Shown here piece after piece: positions 34,224 through 42,678 of a stretch of 64,000 bases of DNA. The position numbers and the translations under genes are program-made. Numbering within the stretch: the stretch's first letter is position 1; the number at the start of each line of letters is the position of its first letter. This DNA comes from JBBSBY01 sp038205805 (GTDB lineage Bacteria > Desulfobacterota > Desulfomonilia > Desulfomonilales > Desulfomonilaceae): positions 94,541 through 158,540 of the forward strand of contig JBBRBO010000001.1 of the NCBI GenBank assembly GCA_038205805.1. Direction: 5' to 3'. The notes under the pieces are model-generated. The model saw nothing but the letters and a program-made list of their open reading frames with translations. It made no database searches and was not told the DNA's origin.

Positions 34224-36668
34224 TTACGCTTCGGCTTTCTTGGTGAGAAATTTACGGAACTTCTCGATGGAGTCCTCGATTTGCCTCGAGGTCAGCTTGT
34301 TGATACCGTCGGACATCTCGTGAATTACCCTGGCGAACTGAGCGCCTTCAGCCGCTGAGACCCAGGCGAGCCTCAGCCTGTCGCGGTTCACGCCGATCTT
34401 GTCCATGCGCTTCCAGAAGCGCTCGATACGTGTTGCCGTATGCTTGTTCGCGTTGTTGTAGTGGCAATCCGCAGGGTGACAGCCCGACACCAGAATGGCG
34501 CCGATACCCCCCAGAAAGGCGCGCTCCAGCCACTTGGGGTTCACGCGAGCGGAACACATAGTCCTGATGATGCGCACATTGGTGGGATATTGCATTCTCC
34601 CGACCCCGGCGAAGTCCGCGCCCGCGTATGAGCACCAGTTGCACGCGAAGGCAAGGATCTTATCCTGAGGATTGCCGGCAAGCACGCAATCTATTTGGCT
34701 CACGATTTGCTCGTCCGTGAAATGGGTCTGATCTATGGCGCCGAACCGGCATTCGGATACGCATGCGCCGCATCCCTGACACGCCGCCTGTATAACGTGG
34801 TAGTAACCTTGCTCTTTGCTGCCTTCGATGGCGTGGTAAGGGCACACGCGGGCGCATAATCCGCAGGCGTTGCATTTGTCTCGGTAGATTTGGGCCGTAG
34901 TCGCGGGGATTTTCACCTCGCCTTTGCTCATGAGGATGTTTGCCCGTGAAGCGGCCGCGGACGCCTGGGTCACGGAATCCTTGATGTCCTTGGGGCCTTC
35001 GGCTGCGCCGGCCAAAAACACGCCGCCCGTGGTTGTGTCCACGGGACGCAGCTTGGGATGCGCTTCCATGAAAAAGCCGTCCGTGTCGCAGGCGAGGTTC
35101 AACAGGCGCTGGATCTCCGCGGCATTCTTCTGGGGTTTTATCCCCACCGACAGGATCACCAGGTCCATAGACGTGCGGTATGGCTTTCCCAGGAGCGTGT
35201 TTTCACCTAACAGGGTCAGATTGCCGGTGTGGAAGTCCTCGATGATCTCACCGGGGATACCTCGAACAAACCGGACGCCCTCGCGTCTGGCGCGCTGGAA
35301 CAAGTCCTCGAAGCCTTTGCCGAAGGCCCGTATGTCGATGTAGAACACGGAAATGTCGATCTCAGGCCAGTGCTCCTTGATGAGGAGCGCGTCCTTGATG
35401 GTGTTCATGCAACAGACATTGCTGCAATAGTGATTGCTGCGTTTGCTCCTGGAGCCTATGCACTGAAGGAAAGCCACCTTCATGGGTCGCTTACGATCCG
35501 AGGGCCTGATGAGTTCACCGGCCGAGGGGCCGCCTGCGTTTATTAGGCGCTCGAACTCTAAGGTGGTGATGACGTTCGGGAACTTGCCGTACCCCAGCTC
35601 CGTGAGAGCGGTCGGGTCGTAGACGTCCACGCCGGTGGCCACGACAATGGTGCCGACTTCCAGCTCGATGGTCTGATTCCGATCAGCGAAGTCGATGCAC
35701 TTGGTTGCACAGGCCTGATAACAGCGGTCGCAGGCGACAATCCCCTGATTGTTCAAGCATTGCTCCATATCGATCATGAAGGTGGACGGGACCGCCTGGG
35801 GAAAGGGAATATGTATGGCGTGACGTATGGACAGCCCCGCGTTGAACTCGTCGGGAGACAACTGAGGGCACGCCGTGATGCAATCCCCGCATGAGGTGCA
35901 TTCGGATTTGACGTAGCGCGCCTTCTTGAGCACCTTGACCCGAAAGTTCCCGATGTGGCCGCCGACCTCTTTAACCTCGGAGAGCGTGAGGAGTTCGATG
36001 TTCGGATGGCGACCGACTTCGCTCATCTTGGGGGCCAAGATGCAGATGGAGCAATCCATTGTGGGGAAGGTCTTGTCGATCTGGGCCATTCGGCCGCCGA
36101 TGCTCCCCGAGCGCTCCACGAGATAGACTTTGTACCCTGCGTCGGCCATGTCCAGGGCCGCTTGAATGCCGGCCACTCCGCCGCCGATGACCATGCTCTT
36201 GCGGAGCACCGGCACGGTGAGTTCATACTGAGGCTCCAGCCGAGCGGCGCGACCCACGGCCATTCCCACCAGATCCTTGGCCTTTTGCGTGGCTTCTTCC
36301 CTGTCGTGAAGGTGCACCCATGAGCAGTGTTCGCGTATGTTGGCCATTTCCAGGAGGTACGGATTGAGGCCGGCGCTTTCGCAAGCGGCTCGGAATGTGG
36401 GTTCGTGCAGCCGTGGTGTGCAGGACGCCACCACTACGCGATTCAGACGGTGTTCTCGTATGTCGGCCTTAATTTGCTCCTGACCCGGTTCCGAGCACGT
36501 GTAGAGCGAATCCTTGGCCAGGATGACACCGGGCAGGGTAGCGGCGTGGCCGGCCACTTCAGGGCAATCTACCGTGCCGCCGATGTTTTTGCCGCAGTGA
36601 CAGACGTAGACACCGATCCGTAGGCTCGATGAAGTGGACTGACTTGGACTTTCGGTAGTCTCTTTCAA
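34224..36668 (-). CDS. hdrA: Heterodisulfide reductase-like subunit A fused to an MvhD-like domain
   Basis: An 814-residue HdrA. It has an N-terminal Fe-S part (YVCHCGKNIGG), an FAD-binding Rossmann domain near 155 (VIGGGVAGIQAALDMADAGY) with DCSICILAPKM, an inserted ferredoxin (CTSCGDCITACP), and two C-terminal ferredoxin motifs (CNACGLCARVCP and CQGCGACVSECR). An MvhD-like [2Fe-2S] domain covers about residues 670-800 (FACNWCSYAGADFAG). In the family the flavin bifurcates electrons. The fused MvhD domain is the usual docking site for a hydrogenase or other donor. The start appears to be TTG at 36668, with AAGGAAC upstream. Confidence 0.93.
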   Translation of the reverse strand: MKETTESPSQSTSSSLRIGVYVCHCGKNIGGTVDCPEVAGHAATLPGVILAKDSLYTCSEPGQEQIKADIREHRLNRVVVASCTPRLHEPTFRAACESAGLNPYLLEMANIREHCSWVHLHDREEATQKAKDLVGMAVGRAARLEPQYELTVPVLRKSMVIGGGVAGIQAALDMADAGYKVYLVERSGSIGGRMAQIDKTFPTMDCSICILAPKMSEVGRHPNIELLTLSEVKEVGGHIGNFRVKVLKKARYVKSECTSCGDCITACPQLSPDEFNAGLSIRHAIHIPFPQAVPSTFMIDMEQCLNNQGIVACDRCYQACATKCIDFADRNQTIELEVGTIVVATGVDVYDPTALTELGYGKFPNVITTLEFERLINAGGPSAGELIRPSDRKRPMKVAFLQCIGSRSKRSNHYCSNVCCMNTIKDALLIKEHWPEIDISVFYIDIRAFGKGFEDLFQRARREGVRFVRGIPGEIIEDFHTGNLTLLGENTLLGKPYRTSMDLVILSVGIKPQKNAAEIQRLLNLACDTDGFFMEAHPKLRPVDTTTGGVFLAGAAEGPKDIKDSVTQASAAASRANILMSKGEVKIPATTAQIYRDKCNACGLCARVCPYHAIEGSKEQGYYHVIQAACQGCGACVSECRFGAIDQTHFTDEQIVSQIDCVLAGNPQDKILAFACNWCSYAGADFAGVGRMQYPTNVRIIRTMCSARVNPKWLERAFLGGIGAILVSGCHPADCHYNNANKHTATRIERFWKRMDKIGVNRDRLRLAWVSAAEGAQFARVIHEMSDGINKLTSRQIEDSIEKFRKFLTKKAEA

Positions 36669-36720
36669 TGGAACGTTCCTTGTTCTCTATTGGTGTGCGC
36701 AGTTACGAATGACGCGCTTC

Positions 36721-37287
36721 CTAAGCCGCGACCGGTTTCTGTGCAAGAAGCTTTTTTCCGTATTCATAGCCCTGGTCAAAGGCTGAGATATTGAGTTCTT
36801 CAGTGCCCTTGGGGATGGAACTCAGCACGGCCTCTCTCATGGATTCGTAGCTCACGACCTCACCAAGGGCTGCGACGGTCCCCAGCATGACGATATTGGC
36901 GACGATCCTACGTCCCATATCTTCAGCGATGCGGGTTGCCGGCGCCTTGTAAAAGTTTACACCGGTGGGCTCAGGGTCTATTGAGACAAGATCCTCGTCG
37001 ATAATGAGCGTGCCGCCCGGTTTGATATTGGCCCCATAGGTCGTCCAGGCGCCTTGGCTCATGATGACGAGCACATCCGGACTACCTACCTTGGGGAAGT
37101 AAATCGCCTCGGTGTCGATGAGCACATCCGCGCTGCACGAGCCGCCCCGCGCTTCAGGACCGTAGCTCTGAGTGAAGACTGCGTTCTTTTTCTCGAACAG
37201 GGTGACGGCCTTGCCCAGAATGTGCCCCGAAAGCACAATCCCTTGGCCGCCGAATCCGGCCAATCGCACTTCTCGTTTGTCGCTCAT
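36721..37287 (-). CDS. korC: 2-oxoacid:ferredoxin oxidoreductase, gamma subunit
   Basis: A 188-residue gamma subunit with the N-terminal signature VRLAGFGGQGIVLSGHILG. It is one of four separately encoded subunits of a ThDP-dependent, CoA-acylating oxidoreductase, probably for 2-oxoglutarate. Its start overlaps the korB stop by four bases. hdrA follows after 52 bp. Confidence 0.92.
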   Translation of the reverse strand: MSDKREVRLAGFGGQGIVLSGHILGKAVTLFEKKNAVFTQSYGPEARGGSCSADVLIDTEAIYFPKVGSPDVLVIMSQGAWTTYGANIKPGGTLIIDEDLVSIDPEPTGVNFYKAPATRIAEDMGRRIVANIVMLGTVAALGEVVSYESMREAVLSSIPKGTEELNISAFDQGYEYGKKLLAQKPVAA

Positions 37288-38204
37288 GCTGCTTTGCCTT
37301 TCTCTTTTCCGCCCTTTTTCTGGGCTCGAGCGATGACCTTCTCGCGGTAGTTTTCCATGAAGTCCTGTCGCTGGATGTCTACAAATTTGCCCACTACAAA
37401 GCGCTCTCTGAGGCGAATCTCAACCTGGCTTAGGTCCGCGTCGTTGCGGATCTCGGACATCTCTTTGTAGTACATCATCTCTTCGAGGCCGCTGCCAAGC
37501 TTGTTGGGGCGACCGTACCCGGTGGGGCAGGGGGCTATGGCCTCGACAAAGGTGAATCCCTTGCGGTCGAAGGTCTCTGAGATGGAGTGAACCAATTGCC
37601 TGGGATGATATGCGGACCAGCGAGCCACGTAAACGGCCCCGGCGGCGTGTGCGAGATAGGGCAGATTAAATCCCGGTTCCGCATTACCGGTGGGCGTGGT
37701 TGAGGTCTTCGCGTCAAGGGGAGTTGTGGGAGCGGCCTGCCCGCCCGTCATACCGAAGTTGAAGTTGTTGACGCAGATCACTTTGAGGTTGATGTTGCGT
37801 CGAGCCGCATGGATGAAGTGATTCCCGCCGATGGCGAACAAATCGCCGTCCCCCGAGAAAACCGTCACGTGCAGGTCGGGGTTCGCCAAGGCCAAACCCG
37901 TGGCAAAGGGGATGGCGCGGCCGTGGGTCGTGTGATAGGTGTCCATGTTGAGATACCCGGCCACGCGACCCGTGCAGCCGATCCCAGATACCACCGCGCA
38001 TTTCTCGCTCGGGATGCCCTTGCGCCGCATGGCTTCGATAAAGGTAGTGAGCACCACTCCCAGGCCGCAGCCGGGGCACCAGATGTGGGGTATCCTGCCC
38101 GGTTTCAGGTATTTGTCATCCGGGTGGAGACCGTGATCCGTTTGAATCACGTACTCGGCCGCCTCTTTGTCAAAAGGCGTGATGTCTCGGAGTCGAATTT
38201 TCAT
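37284..38204 (-). CDS. korB: 2-oxoacid:ferredoxin oxidoreductase, beta subunit
   Basis: A 306-residue ThDP-binding subunit with IWCPGCGLGVVLTTF near residue 42 and the ThDP/Mg motif GDGDLFAIGGNHF..NNFNFGMTGGQ. Decarboxylation takes place here. It overlaps korC. An R3 palindrome precedes it. Confidence 0.94.
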   Translation of the reverse strand: MKIRLRDITPFDKEAAEYVIQTDHGLHPDDKYLKPGRIPHIWCPGCGLGVVLTTFIEAMRRKGIPSEKCAVVSGIGCTGRVAGYLNMDTYHTTHGRAIPFATGLALANPDLHVTVFSGDGDLFAIGGNHFIHAARRNINLKVICVNNFNFGMTGGQAAPTTPLDAKTSTTPTGNAEPGFNLPYLAHAAGAVYVARWSAYHPRQLVHSISETFDRKGFTFVEAIAPCPTGYGRPNKLGSGLEEMMYYKEMSEIRNDADLSQVEIRLRERFVVGKFVDIQRQDFMENYREKVIARAQKKGGKEKGKAA

Positions 38205-38223
38205 GGCTTCACCAATCTTTCAT

Positions 38224-38261
38224 GATTCACCGGGCTCGAGGCGGCTCTGCGCCTGGTGAAT
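38224..38261. repeat. R3 palindromic repeat between korA and korB
   Basis: GATTCACCGGG ... CCTGGTGAATG, about 38 bp. It lies about 20 bases upstream of the korB start, at almost the same place relative to a start codon as the copies before hdrB and gnd. Confidence 0.65.
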
Positions 38262-38359
38262 GCCGGAGGAGAGACTCATCTCCCCTCCGGACCTCCCCAT
38301 ACGTATTTACAAAGATGTACTGTTCCTGATGAGCGGTTACCTATCATGGCTGAGTGCGT

Positions 38360-39508
38360 CTACAGGTACTCACCCAGGGCGTCTTCGATTTCTTCGGGCG
38401 TATGGATCGAGCCGCCCATGAGGGCCATTAGGGTCACTTCGGCTCGTCCCCCGGAGGTGCGTTCCACCTCGTAGGCAATCTGACCGTAGTTGATTTCCGG
38501 GACCACAAACCCCTTGATCGTCGGCGCCAATGCTCGAATCACCTTGGACGGAAAGGGCCATAGAGTGATGAGGCGCAAGAGCCCCACCTTGTGACCTTTG
38601 CTCCGCATGTTTTCCACGGCTTGCCGCGCGGATCTGGACGTGCAGCCGTACGCCACAGCGACCACTTCGGCGTCCTCGAGTTGAACGCCTTCATAGCGTA
38701 TGATCTTGTCGGCGTTCATACGGATCTTATCCACAATGCGACGGACGTTTCGCTCTTGGACCGTATCGGTGATGATGGGGTATCCACGCTCATCATGGGT
38801 GAGGCCCGTTACGTGCACATTGTAGCCCTGACCCACCGTGGCCATGGGAGCGGGCATGAAGTTGTGGGATTCAAACGCGAGGTAGTCCTCAGGCGTAGCG
38901 GTCGGCTTAGGGCGATCCACAATGCGGAGATCCTGACGCCGTGGGATGACGACACGCTCGGTCATATGGCCGATCATTTCGTCGGCCAGTACGAACACCG
39001 GTTGCCGGTAAATTTCCGAAAGATTGAATGCGTCTATGGTGTAGTTGAAGCATTCCTGCGGCGAGGAGGGTGACAGCGCTATACAGCCGTAGTCACCATG
39101 GGAGCCCCACCTGGCCTGCATGACGTCCGCTTGCCCGACCAAGGTCGGTAAACCCGTGGAGGGGCCGGCCCTTTGCACGTTTACCACCACGCAAGGGGTT
39201 TCGGTCATCATGCCCAGACCGATGTTCTCCATCATGAGGGAGAATCCCGGCCCGGACGTGGCCGTCATAGATTTGGCTCCGCCCCAGGCCGCGCCCAGAA
39301 TTGCGGCCATGGACGCAATCTCGTCTTCCATTTGAATATAGACGCCGCTTACTTCCGGGAGGCGTCGAGACATTCTCTCGGCGATTTCCGTGGCAGGGGT
39401 TATAGGATAGCCGGCGAAGAACCGGCATCCTGCGGCGACGGCGCCTTCAGCGCATGCCGCATCTCCGTGGATGAAGTGTTCACCGGTGAGTGTGTGTCGT
39501 TCGCCCAT
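38360..39508 (-). CDS. korA: 2-oxoacid:ferredoxin oxidoreductase, alpha subunit
   Basis: A 382-residue alpha subunit with FFAGYPITPATEIAE near residue 33, MEDEIASMAAILGAAWGG, and TATSGPGFSLMMENIG. Length and separate delta subunit fit the KorDABC type. The branched-chain (Vor) type is an alternative that sequence reading cannot exclude. GAGGAT lies before the ATG. Confidence 0.92.
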   Translation of the reverse strand: MGERHTLTGEHFIHGDAACAEGAVAAGCRFFAGYPITPATEIAERMSRRLPEVSGVYIQMEDEIASMAAILGAAWGGAKSMTATSGPGFSLMMENIGLGMMTETPCVVVNVQRAGPSTGLPTLVGQADVMQARWGSHGDYGCIALSPSSPQECFNYTIDAFNLSEIYRQPVFVLADEMIGHMTERVVIPRRQDLRIVDRPKPTATPEDYLAFESHNFMPAPMATVGQGYNVHVTGLTHDERGYPIITDTVQERNVRRIVDKIRMNADKIIRYEGVQLEDAEVVAVAYGCTSRSARQAVENMRSKGHKVGLLRLITLWPFPSKVIRALAPTIKGFVVPEINYGQIAYEVERTSGGRAEVTLMALMGGSIHTPEEIEDALGEYL

Positions 39509-39670
39509 GAGTATCCTCTATTTGAGTATATGGAACGGCGCTCGAATTCGAGACGGTTCCGGTCGGCCCAGGCGTGCGGCTAAGATGTCATGCCGGCTGG
39601 AAGGCAAATCCCTGCTTACCAAGGCAATAGAAACATGGCTCCGGACCTACCGACGGCGCCGTGCGGCGGA

Positions 39671-40009
39671 TCAGCGATCTTTAAGTCGTTTGTCTTTGCG
39701 CGAATACCTGATGGTGACCTTTTGAATATCTTCTTCGGTGATTTTTTTCGCTTCTTTGAGTTCGGTGAAGATGGCGAATTCAGGGCATATAATGCTGCAC
39801 AGACCGCATTCTACGCAATCTTCCGCCTGGGAGACTACTTCCGGTGGATGATAGCCCTTGGCGTTGAACGTTTTGCTCACCTTGAGGCAGCCGTTCGGGC
39901 AAAATTCGATACAAAAACCGCAACCTTTGCACCTGCTTGCAATGATGTTCACGTGGCCGCGCGGTATACTATGCGCTTCCGCGTCGAGGGGCAACCGCCA
40001 GAATTTCAT
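39671..40009 (-). CDS. korD: 2-oxoacid:ferredoxin oxidoreductase, delta (ferredoxin) subunit
   Basis: A 112-residue 2x[4Fe-4S] ferredoxin-like subunit (CKGCGFCIEFCP and CVECGLCSIICP). It is the first gene of the kor-hdr operon. The ATG at 40009 has GAGGAG 7 bases upstream. Confidence 0.93.
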   Translation of the reverse strand: MKFWRLPLDAEAHSIPRGHVNIIASRCKGCGFCIEFCPNGCLKVSKTFNAKGYHPPEVVSQAEDCVECGLCSIICPEFAIFTELKEAKKITEEDIQKVTIRYSRKDKRLKDR

Positions 40010-40306
40010 GAAGGACTCCTCGTATAGGGAATTCACATACTATATATTCTTTTTCGTGCGAGTCAATTCTTACAATTTAGGTGAACTTGTCCGGCGTGAG
40101 TTTTACTTAAGTTTCTGAGAAAATATTTTTTCTCATTACGACCGAATAATTCAAGCATTGGTATGTTCTCGTCCACACTAAGAACATAGTTTTTACGGTC
40201 TATGGTCGTCGCTATGAACAGCTGGCAGGGGAGTTGTGGTACTCTCAGGAGAAACGAGTTTTCCTGCCGCACCTTTGGCGGACGCAGAACCGGCTCGAGC
40301 TTTCTA

Positions 40307-40355
40307 AATCCTTTCAAGAAATACGACGGCGGCTTTCTGCAATAAAGATTTCCTC
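40307..40355 (+). repeat. R1 repeat, copy p (left-end fragment, uncertain)
   Basis: Matches the R1 left part loosely (CTTTCAAGAAATACGACGGCGG, then TGCAATAAAGATTTCC). It lies in the long leader between the kor promoter and korD. Confidence 0.4.
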
Positions 40356-40368
40356 GGCTCTACTAACT

Positions 40369-40396
40369 ATGATATACTAAGTTGTTATCGTGTCAA
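40369..40396 (-). promoter_or_regulatory. Predicted promoter of the kor-hdr operon
   Basis: The minus strand has TTGACA (40396-40391), a 16-base spacer and TATCAT (40374-40369). It would give a leader of about 350 bases before korD. Confidence 0.5.
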
Positions 40397-40404
40397 GCGA
40401 TAAC
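40384..40404. promoter_or_regulatory. Palindrome over the -35 box, candidate operator
   Basis: GTTATCG, 7 bases, CGATAAC. The perfect 7-base arms flank and cover the TTGACA box of the predicted kor promoter, as expected for a dimeric repressor site. The regulator is unknown. Confidence 0.45.
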
Positions 40405-40530
40405 GTAAAAAGCCCCTCAAAATAGTAGTGGGACTGGCCCAACGAAGCCTGACCTACCCGTTTCATGCGTAAACCTTGTTTACGGAAAGTACGGTTCTCT
40501 CGAAAATTGTCACCAATAAAACCGATGGGT

Positions 40531-41625
40531 CTAGGAGGAACTAGCCCGACTCGCCCCGCGCGCCATCAGCAACGTTACTATCTCACGCCGACCGGCTCTG
40601 GATGCGACCAGAAGCGGAGTGAATCCTAGTGAATTCCGCTCTTCGGCGTCGAACCCATTGGCCAAGAGCAGCGTGACCACGTCCTTCTCTCCTGCCGCAC
40701 ACGCGCTGAAAAGGGCGGAGTAGCCTTCCTTTGTTTCGATGTGTTTGTCGGCTCCGTGATGAATGAGCAGCTCAACGCAGGCGACGTGACCCCGAAAACA
40801 CGCGATCATCAGGGGCGTGCGGCCAAGTTCGTCAGTCTGGTCTATGGCTGTGGATACGGTCAACAGGAGCTTCACCACCTCTGTTGCGCCGGCCGACGCG
40901 GCGATAAACAGCGCCGTCCTCTGGTATGTGTCCGTGAGGTCCGGGTCGGCGCCGCGCTCCAGGATTAGGCGGCACATTTCGCAGTCGGCTTCCCTAGCCG
41001 CGGCCATGAGCGGCGTTCGCCCCAAGCGATCGCGGGACTCTACGTGAGCACCTTTTTCCAGCAAAAGCTTCGCTGTAGCTCGGCGTTCTTCGAACACCGC
41101 CCAGTGAAGTGGGGTTTTTCCGCCGTTATCGTGGGTGTTCACCTGTGCGCCTTTTTCGAGGAGGAGGGCGCATAGCTCCGTATTGCCTTCCGATGCACAG
41201 TAGGTCAGCGCAGTCCGGCCCAGTTCATCTACGGCTTCCAAATCCGTGTAGCGGCGCAAAAGGATTCGGCCTACCCGAGGCGCGCTCACCCGTGCGGCTT
41301 CCATGAGCGGCGTCTTGCCGAATCTATCGGCGATATGCGCGTCGGCTCCGGCGGACAAAAGGCAATCCACCACGTCGGAATGCCCCCTAAAAGTAGCCTC
41401 GTTCAGAGCCGTTCGGCCGTAATTATCCCTGTGGTTGACGTCCGCTCCACGGCTAAGCAACAGCATTACCGTCCGGAGTTTTCCCGAAAGGGCCGCGTAC
41501 ATGAGCGGAGACGCGCCGAAAGTATCGTCATGGGCGTTCACGTGGGCGCCGCGATCAAGCAAGTCACGCACCTTGTCGTCCGCGCCTTCTTGAGCCGCGT
41601 GGATCAAGGCGAAATCCGGATTCAT
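40531..41625 (-). CDS. Ankyrin-repeat protein
   Basis: The 364-residue protein is almost wholly made of about eleven 33-residue ankyrin repeats (for example YGRTALNEATFRGHSDVVDC and LGRTPLMAAAREADCEMCRL). It has no signal peptide when started at the ATG at 41625, where the repeats begin. The open frame extends 60 codons further upstream with a hydrophobic patch, but that part is not repeat-like. It is a protein-protein interaction scaffold with unknown partner. It stands alone. Confidence 0.85.
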   Translation of the reverse strand: MNPDFALIHAAQEGADDKVRDLLDRGAHVNAHDDTFGASPLMYAALSGKLRTVMLLLSRGADVNHRDNYGRTALNEATFRGHSDVVDCLLSAGADAHIADRFGKTPLMEAARVSAPRVGRILLRRYTDLEAVDELGRTALTYCASEGNTELCALLLEKGAQVNTHDNGGKTPLHWAVFEERRATAKLLLEKGAHVESRDRLGRTPLMAAAREADCEMCRLILERGADPDLTDTYQRTALFIAASAGATEVVKLLLTVSTAIDQTDELGRTPLMIACFRGHVACVELLIHHGADKHIETKEGYSALFSACAAGEKDVVTLLLANGFDAEERNSLGFTPLLVASRAGRREIVTLLMARGASRASSS

Positions 41626-42081
41626 TTCCGTGTTCACACTGGGCGCTCCATGCCTACGTACTGTGAGGAAAAACAGATGAAGTTTCCGCAATAGGATATT
41701 CGCTTCACCGACGAACCGCAAGCCGTAAGAACAAGACATTGGGTTCAGTTCATCAGCGAAGAATGGAAGAATGCTCACAAAGAGCGAGTGAGATATGGCA
41801 TTCAAAGAGTTGGTTTCTCAAACAACGGGTGGTTTTGTTATCGAGTTTTGAAGGTGTGATCCGTCAAGGCAGTGATAAAGTTGTTGGGGAGAGGGCTTTC
41901 CGGCCCTCTTCGCCACACCTGGGGCAGCGCTAGGGGGCGGGGATTCTGCGCAATAACGCAGTGAGCCATGTTGCCGATATGCGATCCGAGACCGTATCTA
42001 TGCTGGAGATTTTGGGAGAAGCCTTGTTAACGCAGGCTTCTCCCAGGGATTAGTTGTGACGGCAGGTAGATCTACTATCGA
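41626..42081. other. Gap between the ankyrin and ZraP-like genes, with two hairpins
   Basis: Two stem-loops lie here. One at 41888-41911 has GAGAGGGC paired with GCCCTCTT. The other at 42013-42045 has TGGGAGAAGCCT paired with AGGCTTCTCCCA. Neither has a clear T-run. The second stands just after the ZraP-like gene and may act as its 3' end; its arms resemble the second hairpin of R1. Confidence 0.45.
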
Positions 42082-42678
42082 CTATGCCCCACCACCGGGA
42101 CGGCAGCACGGAGGCAGAGTGGACCCGGCTCCACCGGAGGCTCCGCCACAGCACCCGCCGCGACCAACGCCTGCGCCTGCCGCTCCGCAGCATCCGCCAC
42201 GGAATTGAGCGCCGCCGTTCGAGCCGCAGCATCCGCGTTGGCCGCCGCCCATCACGGCTGAACCCAGCATCCGGGATCCCATGAGACCCAGAGGCCCAAG
42301 CTCTCGCTTCTGGTCAGGCGTCAATATCTTGCTCATTTCGGTGAGGGTCTGACGATAATCCTTTCGGAGGCCGTCTTGTAAGGCCCACATTTCTTGACGT
42401 TTTGCCTCAAGGGCCGGCTCATCCAACTTATCGTTTCCCATAATAGCTTTGAGTTCGTTGCGTTTTGCGGCGAGGGAGGAACGGAAGGCCTGGAGCTTCG
42501 TCTGAAAAGCGGTCTCGATGGTGTCAACCTGTTTCTGTTGATCGGGAGTCAGTTGGGACCAAACATCGTTAGTAGAAGCGGCTGCGGCATTAAGCCCTTG
42601 ACAACAGGGCGGCACGGCGAAAGCGGCGCTTACGCCCACTGTGAGAATGAGAAGAGCCGATAGAATGAGATTTCTCAT
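42082..42678 (-). CDS. Periplasmic ZraP/CpxP-like protein with Cys-pair-rich tail
   Basis: The 198-residue protein starts with a signal peptide (RNLILSALLILTVGVSAAFA). A helical Spy/CpxP/ZraP-like domain follows, with paired LTPDQQKQ and LTPDQKREL motifs. It also has one CC pair just after the signal (PPCCQG) and a glycine-rich C-terminal tail (about 148-198) with four more CC pairs (RGCCGS, GGCCGA, GGCCGG, PPCCRP). ZraP-like proteins bind metal and act as periplasmic chaperones. The five Cys pairs suggest soft-metal binding. The ATG has AAAGGA upstream. Confidence 0.85.
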   Translation of the reverse strand: MRNLILSALLILTVGVSAAFAVPPCCQGLNAAAASTNDVWSQLTPDQQKQVDTIETAFQTKLQAFRSSLAAKRNELKAIMGNDKLDEPALEAKRQEMWALQDGLRKDYRQTLTEMSKILTPDQKRELGPLGLMGSRMLGSAVMGGGQRGCCGSNGGAQFRGGCCGAAGAGVGRGGCCGGASGGAGSTLPPCCRPGGGA

